Source of the DNA: CALBPI01 sp039814545
GTDB taxonomy: Bacteria; Pseudomonadota; Gammaproteobacteria; Steroidobacterales; Woeseiaceae
Assembly: GCA_039814545.1 (NCBI GenBank)
Contig: JBCCBB010000036.1
Span: forward strand, 1-28,983
Direction of reading: 5' to 3'
DNA: 28,983 nt
In this document: positions 7,317-16,078 of the stretch, piece by piece
How the letters are laid out: each line of letters begins with the position of its first letter
Position numbering within the stretch: position 1 is the first letter of the stretch
Made by a program: the position numbers and the translations under genes
The notes under the pieces: model-generated
What the model was told of the DNA's origin: nothing
The model's input: the letters and a program-made list of their open reading frames with translations, nothing else
Database searches by the model: none

Positions 7317-8050
7317 GCCTGCTGCGACTCATCGTTCTCGATACCGAGACCACGGGCCTCGACCCGGCCGATGATCACCGCATCATCGAAATTGGTTGCG
7401 TTGAGATCGTCAATCGTCGGCTGACAGGCCGCACCTGGCACCGCTACCTTAACCCTGACCGTCGCATTGATGATGGTGCTATCGCCGTGCACGGCATTCG
7501 CAACGAGGACCTGGCCGACCAGCCGAGATTTACGGATATCGCTGACGAGTTTCTTGAGTTCGTCGTGGGCGCTGAGCTCGTAATCCACAACGCACCGTTC
7601 GACGTGGGCTTCCTGGAGCACGAGCTCAAGCGCATGCAGCACAAGCGCCGCAAGCTCGACGCACTGTGCGCCATTACGGACAGCCTCAAGATGGCGCGTG
7701 AGCTGCACCCCGGGCAGCGTGCGAGTCTCGATGCGCTTTGTCGTCGATACCAGGTCGACAACTCATCGCGCGAGTTGCACGGCGCGCTGCTGGATGCGCG
7801 GCTGCTGGCCGACGTCTATCTGCTGATGACCGGCGGGCAGGACAGCCTGTTGCTCGACGAGGGCAGCCAGGAGGTCGAATCTGACAATGGTGCCTCGCCG
7901 CATGCGCCGCTGCCCGACGTCGTGGTGCCCGCAGCCCAGGCCAGCGCGGATGAACTGGCGCGCCACGAGGCGTTGTTGCAGCGGATTGAATCCGAAAGCG
8001 GGGCAGAAGCCGTTTGGCGTCGCATGGCCGCCGCGCAGCCCACGGGTTAA
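7313..8050 (+). CDS. dnaQ: DNA polymerase III epsilon subunit (3'-5' proofreading exonuclease)
   Basis: 245 aa, similar to E. coli DnaQ (243 aa). The DEDDh exonuclease residues are all visible: D10 and E12 (VLDTETTG, Exo I), D97 (HNAPFDVGF, Exo II), and H156 and D161 (HGALLDARLLADVY, Exo III). It proofreads for the replicative polymerase as part of the alpha-epsilon-theta core. The C-terminal tail (about 180-245) carries the divergent alpha-binding region and ends with AVWRRMAAAQPTG, where E. coli ends in LWRA. Its ATG overlaps the rnhA stop by 4 bp. A 119-bp gap follows before nhaB. Confidence 0.95.
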   Translation: MSLLRLIVLDTETTGLDPADDHRIIEIGCVEIVNRRLTGRTWHRYLNPDRRIDDGAIAVHGIRNEDLADQPRFTDIADEFLEFVVGAELVIHNAPFDVGFLEHELKRMQHKRRKLDALCAITDSLKMARELHPGQRASLDALCRRYQVDNSSRELHGALLDARLLADVYLLMTGGQDSLLLDEGSQEVESDNGASPHAPLPDVVVPAAQASADELARHEALLQRIESESGAEAVWRRMAAAQPTG

Positions 8051-8169
8051 GGCGCCAGAACCGCTAAAATCCTGCGTTGAACGGCCGCTTACCGTACACT
8101 TGCGGCACTTTTTGGGGCGCTCCCAGGCGCTCATGCGGCTCCGATACACAAGCGAAGGACTTCCCGGTC

Positions 8170-9672
8170 ATGGCGAACACGTTTGCGCACGCGCTCGGCA
8201 CCAACTTCCTGGGCAACTCGCCCGATTGGTACAAGAAGACGATCATTGCCTTCCTGGTAATGAACCCGATCCTGTTCTACACCATCGACCCGTTCATCGT
8301 GGGCTGGCTGCTGATTGGCCAGTTCATCTTCACGTTGGCGATGGCGCTGAAGTGCTACCCCTTGCAACCGGGCGGTCTGCTGGCACTCGAAGCGCTTCTG
8401 ATCGGTATGACGTCACCGGAGCTCGTCTACCACGAGGTCGAGAACAATCTGCCCGTCGTGCTGCTCTTGATCTTCATGGTCGCGGGCATCTACTTCATGA
8501 AGGGCATGCTGCTGTTCGTGTTCACCAAGATCCTGCTGAACGTACGATCAAAGATGCTGCTCTCGTTGCTGTTCTCCTTTACAGCGGCAGTCCTAAGCGC
8601 CTTCCTCGACGCGTTGACCGTGACGGCCGTTATTATCGCCGTGGCTGTGGGCTTCTTCGGCGTCTACCACAAGATCGTGTCCACAGGCGGAGATGATCAT
8701 GTCTACGACCAAAATAGCGATGGCAGCGTTGCTGAGGAACGGCGTGCGGATCTCGAGCAGTTCCGAGCGTTTCTGCGCAGCCTGATGATGCATGGCGCTA
8801 TCGGTACGGCACTGGGCGGCGTCACCACGCTCGTGGGTGAGCCGCAGAACTTGCTGCTTGCTGAGATTGCGGAATGGGAGTTCATGGAATTCTTCATTCG
8901 CGTCGCCCCGGTCTCGATGCCGGTACTGGTCGTCGGGCTTGTTACCTGCGCGATTACCGAGAAGTTGGGATGGTTTGGCTACGGCGCGACGCTTCCTCAA
9001 AGCGTGAGAGAAGTGCTTTCGGATTATGATCGAAAGAATGCTGAAAAGCGGACGCGGCGGGATAATGCCAAGCTGGTTATTCAGGGCGTCGTAGCGGTCT
9101 TGCTTGTGATTGCCCTTGGCACGCACTCGGCGCAGCCTGGCATCATCGGACTTGGCGTGATTGTCCTCGCCACAGCCTTCAACGGCATTACCGACGAGCA
9201 TTCGATTGGGCCGGCCTTCGAGGAAGCGCTGCCATTCACCGCGCTGTTGGTGGTTTTCTTTGCCATTGTCGCGGTCATCGAATCCCAACATTTGTTTCAG
9301 CCAGTGACCGATTGGTTGCTGACCTATCAGGGCAAAGAACAGGCGGTCCTGTTCTACGCGGCAAATGGGATTCTGTCGATGATCAGTGACAACGTGTTTG
9401 TTGCCACCGTGTATGCCAACCAGGTTCAGGATGCGTTGGCGCAGGGCATTATTACGCGTGAACAGTTCGATATGCTCATCGTGGCCATCAATACGGGCAC
9501 CAACATCCCGAGTGTGGCTACGCCCAACGGCCAGGCGGCCTTCCTGTTCCTGCTGACCTCGGCGCTGGCGCCGCTCATACGCTTGTCTTACGGCCGGATG
9601 GTCATCATGGCCCTGCCATACACGATTACAATGAGCATCGCGGGCCTGCTCGCCGTCATCTACTTGTTGTAA
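8170..9672 (+). CDS. nhaB: Na+/H+ antiporter NhaB
   Basis: 500 aa inner-membrane antiporter, very close to E. coli NhaB along its length: NFLGNSPDWYK at the N-terminus, FTLAMALKCYPL, SAFLDALTVTAV, LMMHGAIGTALGGV, GITDEHSIG, SDNVFVATVY and INTGTNIPSVATPNGQAAFLFLLTSALAPLIRLSYG. It exports Na+ in exchange for protons and supports growth in salt and alkaline conditions. The frame is open 31 codons further upstream, but homology begins at the ATG at 8170, which has AGGA upstream. The preceding 119 bp contain a weak -10 candidate (TAAAAT, 8065-8070) but no convincing -35. Confidence 0.95.
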   Translation: MANTFAHALGTNFLGNSPDWYKKTIIAFLVMNPILFYTIDPFIVGWLLIGQFIFTLAMALKCYPLQPGGLLALEALLIGMTSPELVYHEVENNLPVVLLLIFMVAGIYFMKGMLLFVFTKILLNVRSKMLLSLLFSFTAAVLSAFLDALTVTAVIIAVAVGFFGVYHKIVSTGGDDHVYDQNSDGSVAEERRADLEQFRAFLRSLMMHGAIGTALGGVTTLVGEPQNLLLAEIAEWEFMEFFIRVAPVSMPVLVVGLVTCAITEKLGWFGYGATLPQSVREVLSDYDRKNAEKRTRRDNAKLVIQGVVAVLLVIALGTHSAQPGIIGLGVIVLATAFNGITDEHSIGPAFEEALPFTALLVVFFAIVAVIESQHLFQPVTDWLLTYQGKEQAVLFYAANGILSMISDNVFVATVYANQVQDALAQGIITREQFDMLIVAINTGTNIPSVATPNGQAAFLFLLTSALAPLIRLSYGRMVIMALPYTITMSIAGLLAVIYLL

Positions 9673-9679
9673 GCTTGCC

Positions 9680-9704
9680 GCCGGCGGTCGGCAGCTTCGC
9701 CGGC
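9680..9704 (+). terminator. Weak hairpin after nhaB
   Basis: GCCGGCG (9680-9686) and CGCCGGC (9698-9704) form a perfect 7-bp stem with an 11-nt loop, 8 bp after the nhaB stop. There is no T tract, so it may be a Rho-independent-like pause, an mRNA 3'-end stabiliser or chance in GC-rich DNA. Confidence 0.3.
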
Positions 9705-9742
9705 CGTCGCCGCATCCACGACAACCAGTAGCCGGGGACATT

Positions 9743-11020
9743 GTGCTGACACTGGATCAGGTACGCATCGGCGTCATCGGGCTGGGCTATGTGGGCCTGC
9801 CTCTCGCCGTGGAATTTGGTCGCAAGTACCCCACCGTGGGCTACGACCTGAACGTGGCGCGCGTGAATGAGTTGCGTGACGGCCACGACGCCACGCTCGA
9901 GGTTGAGCCCGAGCTTCTGGCCGAGGCGCGACAGCTCGAGTACAGCGCGGATCCCGCCGATCTCAACGCGTGTAACGTCTACATCGTCACGGTGCCAACG
10001 CCCGTGGGGACAGACAAGCGTCCTTTGCTCAACCCCCTGCGTTCGGCCAGCGACCTGCTTGGCCGCGTCGTGTCGCGCGGCGACATCGTCATCTTCGAGT
10101 CGACGGTGTATCCGGGTGCCACAGAAGAGGTATGCATCCCCCTCATTGAGGCGGGCTCGGGTCTCACACTCAACGAAGACTTCTTCGCAGGCTACAGCCC
10201 CGAACGTATCAACCCGGGTGACAAGCAGCATCGTCTGCCTAACATCCTGAAGGTGACCTCAGGCTCGACGCCCGAAGCGGCTGACCTGATCGATGCGCTC
10301 TATGCGAGCATCATTACGGCGGGAACCTTCAAGGCACGCTCAATCCGCGTGGCCGAAGCGGCCAAGGTGATCGAGAACACGCAACGCGACGTCAACATCG
10401 CGCTCGTCAACGAGCTCGCGATGATCTTCGATCGCGTGGGCATCGACACCGAAGCAGTGCTCGAGGCGGCGGGCACCAAATGGAACTTCCTGCCGTTTCG
10501 GCCGGGCCTCGTCGGCGGCCACTGCATCGGCGTGGACCCGTACTACCTCACGCACAAAGCCGTCGAGCTCGGCTACCACCCCGAGATGATCCTCGCCGGG
10601 CGGCGTATCAATGACAACATGTCACTCTATGTGGCGAGCCAGATCGTCAAGCTTCTGATTGGTCACGGCCGACAGGTTAAGGACGCGCGTGTCCTCGTGC
10701 TGGGGCTCACCTTCAAAGAGGACTGCCCCGACATCCGCAACACCAAGGTCGTCGATCTTATCGGCGAGCTGGCGGGGTACGGTTGCTCGATCGACGTACA
10801 CGACCCCTGGGTCGATTCGGATGAGGCGGAGCGCGAATACGGGATCGTGCTCACAGACACGCCGGAGCAGGGCATCTACGATGCCGTTGTTGTCGCGGTG
10901 GCGCACCGCCAGTTCCGCGAACTGGGCGCCTCTGGCGTACGCGCATTCTGCGCGCCGAGCGGCGTGATCTACGACATTAAGTACCTGCTGCCGGAGTCGG
11001 ACTCCGACGAACGTCTCTGA
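9743..11020 (+). CDS. Nucleotide-sugar 6-dehydrogenase (UDP-GlcNAc/GalNAc dehydrogenase, TviB/WbpO type)
   Basis: 425 aa from a GTG at 9743, with GGGG just upstream. It oxidises C6 of a UDP-sugar to the uronate using two NAD+. Visible are the Rossmann motif GVIGLGYVGLPLA (about 10-22), the VPTPV loop, the central AEAAKVIENTQRDVNIALVNELA helix with the catalytic lysine/asparagine, and the nucleophile C261 in GGHCIGVDPYYL. The TQRDVNIALVNELA helix and PYYL motif place it with UDP-N-acetylhexosamine dehydrogenases (TviB, WbpO, WbpA) rather than UDP-glucose dehydrogenase; this call is by eye. It is followed 25 bp later by a UDP-uronate epimerase, so the two probably make one activated acidic sugar for surface polysaccharide. 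Confidence 0.87.
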   Translation: MLTLDQVRIGVIGLGYVGLPLAVEFGRKYPTVGYDLNVARVNELRDGHDATLEVEPELLAEARQLEYSADPADLNACNVYIVTVPTPVGTDKRPLLNPLRSASDLLGRVVSRGDIVIFESTVYPGATEEVCIPLIEAGSGLTLNEDFFAGYSPERINPGDKQHRLPNILKVTSGSTPEAADLIDALYASIITAGTFKARSIRVAEAAKVIENTQRDVNIALVNELAMIFDRVGIDTEAVLEAAGTKWNFLPFRPGLVGGHCIGVDPYYLTHKAVELGYHPEMILAGRRINDNMSLYVASQIVKLLIGHGRQVKDARVLVLGLTFKEDCPDIRNTKVVDLIGELAGYGCSIDVHDPWVDSDEAEREYGIVLTDTPEQGIYDAVVVAVAHRQFRELGASGVRAFCAPSGVIYDIKYLLPESDSDERL

Positions 11021-11045
11021 CGCGCGGCCGCACAGGGGATTTAAA

Positions 11046-12056
11046 ATGAAGGTTCTCGTCACCGGCGCAGCCGGCTTCATTGGGTTTTTCACAAGTAAGT
11101 ACCTGCTCGACCGTGGCGACACCGTGGTGGGGCTTGATGTCGTCAACGACTACTACGACCCCTCGCTCAAAGAGGCGCGCCTGGCGCTCATCGCATCGCA
11201 TCCTAACTTCCGCTTCATGCGCATGGCACTCGAAGACCGCGCGGGTGTCGAGCAGCTGTTTGCCGACGAGCAATTCGATCGCGTTGTACACCTGGCAGCG
11301 CAGGCGGGTGTTCGCTACTCGATCGAGAACCCGCACGCCTACATCGACAGCAACATCGTTGGCACGATGAACATCCTCGAGGGCTGTCGTCACCATGAGG
11401 TCGAGCACCTTGTGTACGCGTCGTCGTCGAGCGTGTACGGCGCGAATACGTCTATGCCGTTTTCCATTCACGACAACGTGGACCATCCGCTCGCTCTTTA
11501 CGGAGCGACCAAGAAAGCCAACGAGCTCATGGCGCACACGTATTCGAACCTCTACGGGTTGCCGACCACGGGATTACGGTTTTTCACCGTGTACGGTCCC
11601 TGGGGTCGGCCCGATATGGCGCTGTTCCTGTTTACGCGCAACATCATCGAAGGTAAACCCATCGATGTGTTCAATTACGGCAAGCACCGTCGCGACTTCA
11701 CCTACGTTGAAGATATCGTCGAGGGTGTGGTGCGCACCATGGATAATGTGGCGGCCCCAAATCCCGACTGGGACCCGACGGACCCGGACCCCGGCACGAG
11801 TGCCGCGCCCTACCGCATCTACAACATCGGCAACAACCAGCCCGTGGAGTTGTTGCGCTACATCAGCGTCATCGAAGACTGTGTCGGCAAGAAGGCCGAG
11901 ATGAACCTCCTGCCGCTGCAGCCCGGTGATGTGCCTGACACCTACGCCGACGTCGATGACCTGGTGGCCGACGTCGACTACAAGCCGTCCACGCCCATAG
12001 AGACGGGTGTCGCACGCTTTGTTGACTGGTTCCAGGACTTCTACGAATACGACTGA
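11046..12056 (+). CDS. NAD-dependent UDP-uronate 4-epimerase (UDP-glucuronate 4-epimerase type)
   Basis: 336 aa extended SDR. It has the NAD motif GAAGFIG (7-13), the active-site serine run S127-S129 in ASSSSVYG, and Y152/K156 in YGATKK. The segments LKEARLA, QAGVRYSIENPHAYIDSN, RFFTVYGPWGRPDMALFLFT and YGKHRRDFTYVEDIVEGV are characteristic of UDP-glucuronate 4-epimerases (LpsL/Cap1J), which convert UDP-GlcA to UDP-GalA. The gene has an AGGGGAT ribosome binding site and follows the dehydrogenase by 25 bp. The upstream enzyme looks like an N-acetylhexosamine dehydrogenase, so the true substrate of the pair could be UDP-GlcNAcA/GalNAcA instead. No glycosyltransferase is nearby. Confidence 0.88.
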   Translation: MKVLVTGAAGFIGFFTSKYLLDRGDTVVGLDVVNDYYDPSLKEARLALIASHPNFRFMRMALEDRAGVEQLFADEQFDRVVHLAAQAGVRYSIENPHAYIDSNIVGTMNILEGCRHHEVEHLVYASSSSVYGANTSMPFSIHDNVDHPLALYGATKKANELMAHTYSNLYGLPTTGLRFFTVYGPWGRPDMALFLFTRNIIEGKPIDVFNYGKHRRDFTYVEDIVEGVVRTMDNVAAPNPDWDPTDPDPGTSAAPYRIYNIGNNQPVELLRYISVIEDCVGKKAEMNLLPLQPGDVPDTYADVDDLVADVDYKPSTPIETGVARFVDWFQDFYEYD

Positions 12057-12084
12057 GCGCGTGCGCCGAGCGGTGCTGCGCGGC

Positions 12085-12090
12085 TAGAAT
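12085..12090 (+). promoter_or_regulatory. Candidate -10 box of pgi, leaderless spacing
   Basis: TAGAAT (12085-12090, 5 of 6 matches to TATAAT) ends 6 bp before the pgi ATG, the same distance as at the yafS-like gene. Transcription from it would start at the start codon. No good -35 is visible 16-18 bp upstream, so pgi may also be read from the sugar genes only 40 bp away. Confidence 0.4.
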
Positions 12091-12096
12091 GCCGCC

Positions 12097-13752
12097 ATGC
12101 ACAAACTGACTGCCCGCTACCCCACCGACCTGCCTTCCTGGCGCAAGCTGCGTGAGCACCTGCGTGAACGCATGGCAGAGGCCGACATCGCCACACTGTT
12201 CCGCAGGGACCCGGGGCGCTACGAACGCTTTTCGTTGCGAGAAGGCGACCTGCTGCTCGACTTCTCGCGCAACCGCATCGCACCCAGGACGCTGCAGCTG
12301 CTGCTCTCGCTGGCTCGCGAGGCCGGCGTTGCGGGCGCGCGTGACGCCATGCTCGGCGGCGAACCCATAAACGCAACTGAGGGACGCGCCGTACTTCACG
12401 CGGCGCTGCGTGGCGGCCGACGTGGTCGATTCGAGGCGGACGGCGAGGGTGTTTCGAAAGTGGTCTCGGATGTGCTCGACGCCATGCTCGATTTCGTCGA
12501 TGCGGTGCACGCGGGCGGCGTTCGCGGCAGCACCGGCAAACGCTTCACGGACGTGATCAACGTCGGCATCGGCGGCTCCGACCTCGGGATCGTGATGGCC
12601 TGCAAGGGCCTGGCGCATGTCGCCACAGGGCTCGAGGTACACGGCGTCTCCAACGTCGATGGTACGCAGTTCGCCGATCTGGCAGCGCGCCTCGACCCGG
12701 CCACAACGCTTGTTGTCGTGTGTTCAAAGACGTTTACGACGCTCGAGACGATGAGCAACGCGCAGCTTGCCCGCGACTGGATTGCCTCGGCACTGGGCGA
12801 TGCGGCCGTAGGTGATCACTTCGCGGCCGCCTCGACGAATCACAAAGCCATGGATGCGTTTGGCATTCACACGCACCGCCGCTTTGGTTTTTGGGACTGG
12901 GTCGGCGGTCGCTATTCGCTGTGGTCGGCCGTGGGTCTGTCGATCGCGCTCGGGATCGGAAAAGAGAACTTTCGCGAGTTGCTTGCGGGTGGTCGCGCCA
13001 TGGATCGGCACTTTGCGCAGACCCCGCTGGCCGGCAACCTACCCGTAATCCTCGCGCTGTTGGCTGTCTGGAATAACAATTTTCTGGGTGCCGAGAGCCA
13101 GACAATCCTCCCCTACGACAATCGGCTGGAGCGCTTCCCCGCCTACCTGCAGCAGCTGCAGATGGAGTCCAATGGTAAATCCGTGCGCCGCGACGGGCGC
13201 CCGGTACGATGCAAGACCGGCATGGTGATCTGGGGCGAGCCCGGCTCCAATGCGCAGCACTCGTTCTACCAGCTGCTTCACCAAGGCACACGACAGGTGC
13301 CCTGCGACTTCCTGCTACCCGTGCAGCCGTCGGGATCAGGTCAGGCGCAACAGGATCTGGCCATTGCCAATTGCCTGGCTCAGGCCGACGCGCTGGCGTT
13401 TGGCTACTCGGAGAACGATGCGCGCGCAGAATTGACGGCGCGTGGCCTTGAGGCAGCTGATATTGCGCGTCTCGCGCCGCACAAGGTGCACGCGGGCAAC
13501 GTCCCGAGCAACGTCTTGCTCATGAAGGCGCTCACAGCCCGGACGCTGGGGCAGCTCATCGCACTCTATGAACACAAGGTGTTCGTCGAGGGGGTGATTT
13601 GGGGAATCAACTCGTTCGACCAGTGGGGCGTGGAGCTTGGCAAGAAGATGGCCTCGGCGCTGGCGCCCGCGGTTGCGGACCCAGCCCTGGCGGCATCCGG
13701 CAATCCCGCGACGCACGCGCTATTAACTCAGGCGGCGCGCTGGCGCGCCTGA
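12097..13752 (+). CDS. pgi: Glucose-6-phosphate isomerase
   Basis: 551 aa, the usual length of the long bacterial form (549 in E. coli). It interconverts glucose-6-phosphate and fructose-6-phosphate in the cytosol. Both family signatures are visible: DWVGGRYSLWSAVG (about 267-280) and FDQWGVELGKKMA (507-519). Catalytic residues by alignment are E357 (QMESNGK), H388 (GEPGSNAQHSFYQLLHQG) and K516, matching E. coli E355, H386 and K514. The phosphate-binding GIGGSDLG and SKTFTTLET segments are present. It lies 40 bp after the epimerase, which fits a role in sending hexose phosphate into sugar-nucleotide synthesis. No ribosome binding site is visible before the ATG, in line with possible leaderless translation. 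Confidence 0.96.
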   Translation: MHKLTARYPTDLPSWRKLREHLRERMAEADIATLFRRDPGRYERFSLREGDLLLDFSRNRIAPRTLQLLLSLAREAGVAGARDAMLGGEPINATEGRAVLHAALRGGRRGRFEADGEGVSKVVSDVLDAMLDFVDAVHAGGVRGSTGKRFTDVINVGIGGSDLGIVMACKGLAHVATGLEVHGVSNVDGTQFADLAARLDPATTLVVVCSKTFTTLETMSNAQLARDWIASALGDAAVGDHFAAASTNHKAMDAFGIHTHRRFGFWDWVGGRYSLWSAVGLSIALGIGKENFRELLAGGRAMDRHFAQTPLAGNLPVILALLAVWNNNFLGAESQTILPYDNRLERFPAYLQQLQMESNGKSVRRDGRPVRCKTGMVIWGEPGSNAQHSFYQLLHQGTRQVPCDFLLPVQPSGSGQAQQDLAIANCLAQADALAFGYSENDARAELTARGLEAADIARLAPHKVHAGNVPSNVLLMKALTARTLGQLIALYEHKVFVEGVIWGINSFDQWGVELGKKMASALAPAVADPALAASGNPATHALLTQAARWRA

Positions 13753-13754
13753 GT
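13726..13754 (+). terminator. Hairpin spanning the pgi stop codon
   Basis: ACTCAGGCG (13726-13734) and CGCCTGAGT (13746-13754) form a perfect 9-bp stem around an 11-nt loop. The stop codon TGA lies inside the 3' arm. No T tract follows. It could end or stabilise the pgi transcript before the 259-bp gap to the next gene. Confidence 0.4.
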
Positions 13755-14011
13755 CGACGCTATGTCAAATTGCGGAACCTCGCGCACTGTGGGATGCGCA
13801 TCGCACGGCGTCTAACCGCACGGCGGCCTCAATCGCATTCGAAAAAGCGCTATCTATTCAGCGTTTTGCAACGATAGTAGCGACCTCCGCCCGGATCGCT
13901 TGTCTAGGTGTGGTGCAGGTGGCTGTCTCCAGCACGGCCGTGGTACTTTTGGGGGATATATCGATTGCGTCGAGTAATCGAGCAACCAAAATCGAATTGG
14001 GGAGAACGGTC

Positions 14012-15979
14012 GTGAAAAGACTAGTGATATTTGTTTTTGCGTGGTTGGTTAGCGTCCCTCCAGCGGCGGGCGAGCCCTCCGTCGAGGACTTGGTGTCGTT
14101 GTCAAAATTTACGGCGGTATCCCTTTCTCCCGAGGCGACGCATATCGCCGCTGCAACGCGAGTCGATGGCGACGCGTACATGATCGTCATGAACATCGAG
14201 GACCCTCGCAAGCCGAGCGTTACCTGGCAGATGAAGCCGATCAACGGTGAGTCGGTCATCGGCATACGGTGGATGAGTGAGGAGCGGATTTTGTTTTCCA
14301 CGGAGGACACGCTCGGGACGCTCGCTCGGCCGTTTGGTACCGGTCGGATTTACGCGGTCAACCGAGACGGAAAGCTTGGTTCGCTGGTGATGGGCCCGAC
14401 GACGGGAGCGTCAATTTTCGGGCTGGGCTCGATTGTCGATATGCTCCCCGAGGATCCACGCCGGATCAAGGTGATCACGCGGTCTTTGCGTGGTGATCGT
14501 GCCGCCCAGCTTGAGATCGTCAACACGTTCACTGGCGACCATGACATCGTTGATACCGGGCCGTTCTCAGAAGGCGGTGTGATCGCCGACGGTAACGGTG
14601 ACCTGCGTTTTGCCGCATATCAGGACCAGTCGACGATGCAGTTCAAATACGCATTCCGGCCCACGGCGGACAGCGAATGGGTGGACTTCGAAAATCCATT
14701 TGACGGCCTGATCCAGCCGCTGGAGATTTCTCGTGATGGCAGCTACGCGCTGATGTCCACGAATTCGGCTGGCAACTTCGGCGTGCTTCGCATGGACATG
14801 CGAACGATGGAGTACGAGATGGTGCTCTCGCACGACAAAGTTCCAGTCAACAGCTTCATGCGCGGCCTGGATGGCAAAGGCATTGTCGGTGCTGAGTTTC
14901 TGCCTGGGTTGCCCGAAGTTCAATACATCGAAGGCGTTGGTGAAGAGTATGCGGACGACCTCCGCATTTGGAAGCGTCTTCATGCGTCTTTCCCGGGGCA
15001 TCACGTTCGCATCATAGATCGGTCTTTTGACGGTTCGACCGTCTTGGTTGGCACCTACACGGATCGCCAACCCACACGCTATTACTTGCTCGATACCGAG
15101 GCATTTACGGCACGGTACTTGTTCGAGGCGAAGCCGGAAATCGATCCCGAAGAGATGGCGAAAAAAGAGTCGCACTGGATTGAAGCGCGAGATGGCACAC
15201 CGTTTCAGCTCTATGTGACGCGCCCCGTTGAGGCATCAGATAAGCCGATGCCCACGGTGATGGTGATTCATGGTGGTCCGCACGGTCCGCGCGACAACTG
15301 GTCCTTCGACCTGGAGGCCCAGCTACTCGCGAGTCGAGGCTATGTTGTTATCCAACCCAACTACCGGGGGTCTGGCGGCTTTGGTTACCAATTCGAAAGA
15401 TCCGGGTATCGCAAGTGGGGTCGCGAGATGCAGGACGACGTCACGGATGCGACCTTGTGGGCCATTGAACAGGGTATCGCGGATCCGATTAAGACCTGTA
15501 TCTATGGTGGCAGCTACGGTGGCTACGCGACGCTCGCAGGCATTACCAAGGAACCAGGCCTCTACGCCTGTGCGTTTGCATTTGTCGGGGTGTACGACCT
15601 TGAAATGATGAAAGTGCGCGGTGACATCCCTGATAGCGAGGGCGGCCGCACCTATCTCGATTTGGCCTTGGGAACGGATAAGGCAGACCTGAAGGCACGC
15701 TCGCCGGCGAATCATGTCGACAAGATCATCACGCCACTGTACATCGCCCATGGCAAAGCCGATAAGCGCGTCCCAGTGCAGCAGTTTTACAATCTTCGCA
15801 AGAAACTGGATGCCGCCGAGGTTCCCTACGAAGAGTTGTTGGTGTCGCGTGAGGGACATGGCTTCTATGCCCTCAAGAATCGAGTTCGCTATTACAACGA
15901 ATTACTTGAGTTTCTCGACAAGCACATCGGTCCGAATGCACCCGGCAAGGGCCAGGCGGTGGCGGGGCTCAGCGAGTAG
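14012..15979 (+). CDS. Secreted S9-family serine peptidase (dipeptidyl/acylaminoacyl peptidase type)
   Basis: 655 aa from a GTG at 14012. The frame is open 34 codons further up, but the GTG has a GGGGAG ribosome binding site and starts a clear signal peptide (MKRLVIFVFAWLVSVPPAAG). A predicted beta-propeller (about 25-390) precedes an alpha/beta-hydrolase domain (about 400-645). The triad is S501 (GGSYGGY), D584 (HGKADKRVP) and H616 (REGHGF), with the oxyanion region HGGPHGPRDNW. Such enzymes trim peptides in the periplasm, often for amino acid scavenging. The preceding 259 bp (13753-14011) hold no gene and no convincing promoter, and are more AT-rich towards the 3' end. The gene also uses more A/T at third positions than its neighbours, which may mark transfer. 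A strong hairpin follows 8 bp after the stop, so it looks monocistronic. Confidence 0.9.
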   Translation: MKRLVIFVFAWLVSVPPAAGEPSVEDLVSLSKFTAVSLSPEATHIAAATRVDGDAYMIVMNIEDPRKPSVTWQMKPINGESVIGIRWMSEERILFSTEDTLGTLARPFGTGRIYAVNRDGKLGSLVMGPTTGASIFGLGSIVDMLPEDPRRIKVITRSLRGDRAAQLEIVNTFTGDHDIVDTGPFSEGGVIADGNGDLRFAAYQDQSTMQFKYAFRPTADSEWVDFENPFDGLIQPLEISRDGSYALMSTNSAGNFGVLRMDMRTMEYEMVLSHDKVPVNSFMRGLDGKGIVGAEFLPGLPEVQYIEGVGEEYADDLRIWKRLHASFPGHHVRIIDRSFDGSTVLVGTYTDRQPTRYYLLDTEAFTARYLFEAKPEIDPEEMAKKESHWIEARDGTPFQLYVTRPVEASDKPMPTVMVIHGGPHGPRDNWSFDLEAQLLASRGYVVIQPNYRGSGGFGYQFERSGYRKWGREMQDDVTDATLWAIEQGIADPIKTCIYGGSYGGYATLAGITKEPGLYACAFAFVGVYDLEMMKVRGDIPDSEGGRTYLDLALGTDKADLKARSPANHVDKIITPLYIAHGKADKRVPVQQFYNLRKKLDAAEVPYEELLVSREGHGFYALKNRVRYYNELLEFLDKHIGPNAPGKGQAVAGLSE

Positions 15980-15987
15980 TGTGACGC

Positions 15988-16020
15988 GGGCCGCGACCGT
16001 TCGAAGTTCGGTCGCGGCCC
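15988..16020 (+). terminator. Strong hairpin after the S9 peptidase gene
   Basis: A perfect 12-bp stem, GGGCCGCGACCG (15988-15999) and CGGTCGCGGCCC (16009-16020), with a 9-nt loop starts 8 bp after the peptidase stop. The following sequence is CGTGTAATT, without a T tract, so it is not a classical intrinsic terminator. Its position and strength still suggest transcript-end formation or 3' protection. Confidence 0.6.
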
Positions 16021-16078
16021 CGTGTAATTCTCGGATATCCGTTGCACAATGCGCCAGGTCGATGCGGGGGGACCAACT

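Noticed and set aside
8077..8100. TTGAAC and TACACT as an nhaB promoter
   Set aside because: The spacer is only 12 bp, too short for a sigma70 promoter.
8593..9741. 382-codon minus-strand frame opposite nhaB
   Set aside because: The hydrophobic NhaB codons give a polar, histidine/arginine-rich antisense protein, a usual artefact.
13843..13890. Possible stem between GCTATC and GATAGTAGC upstream of the S9 peptidase
   Set aside because: The arms are imperfect, with a one-base shift and a long loop; not better than chance.
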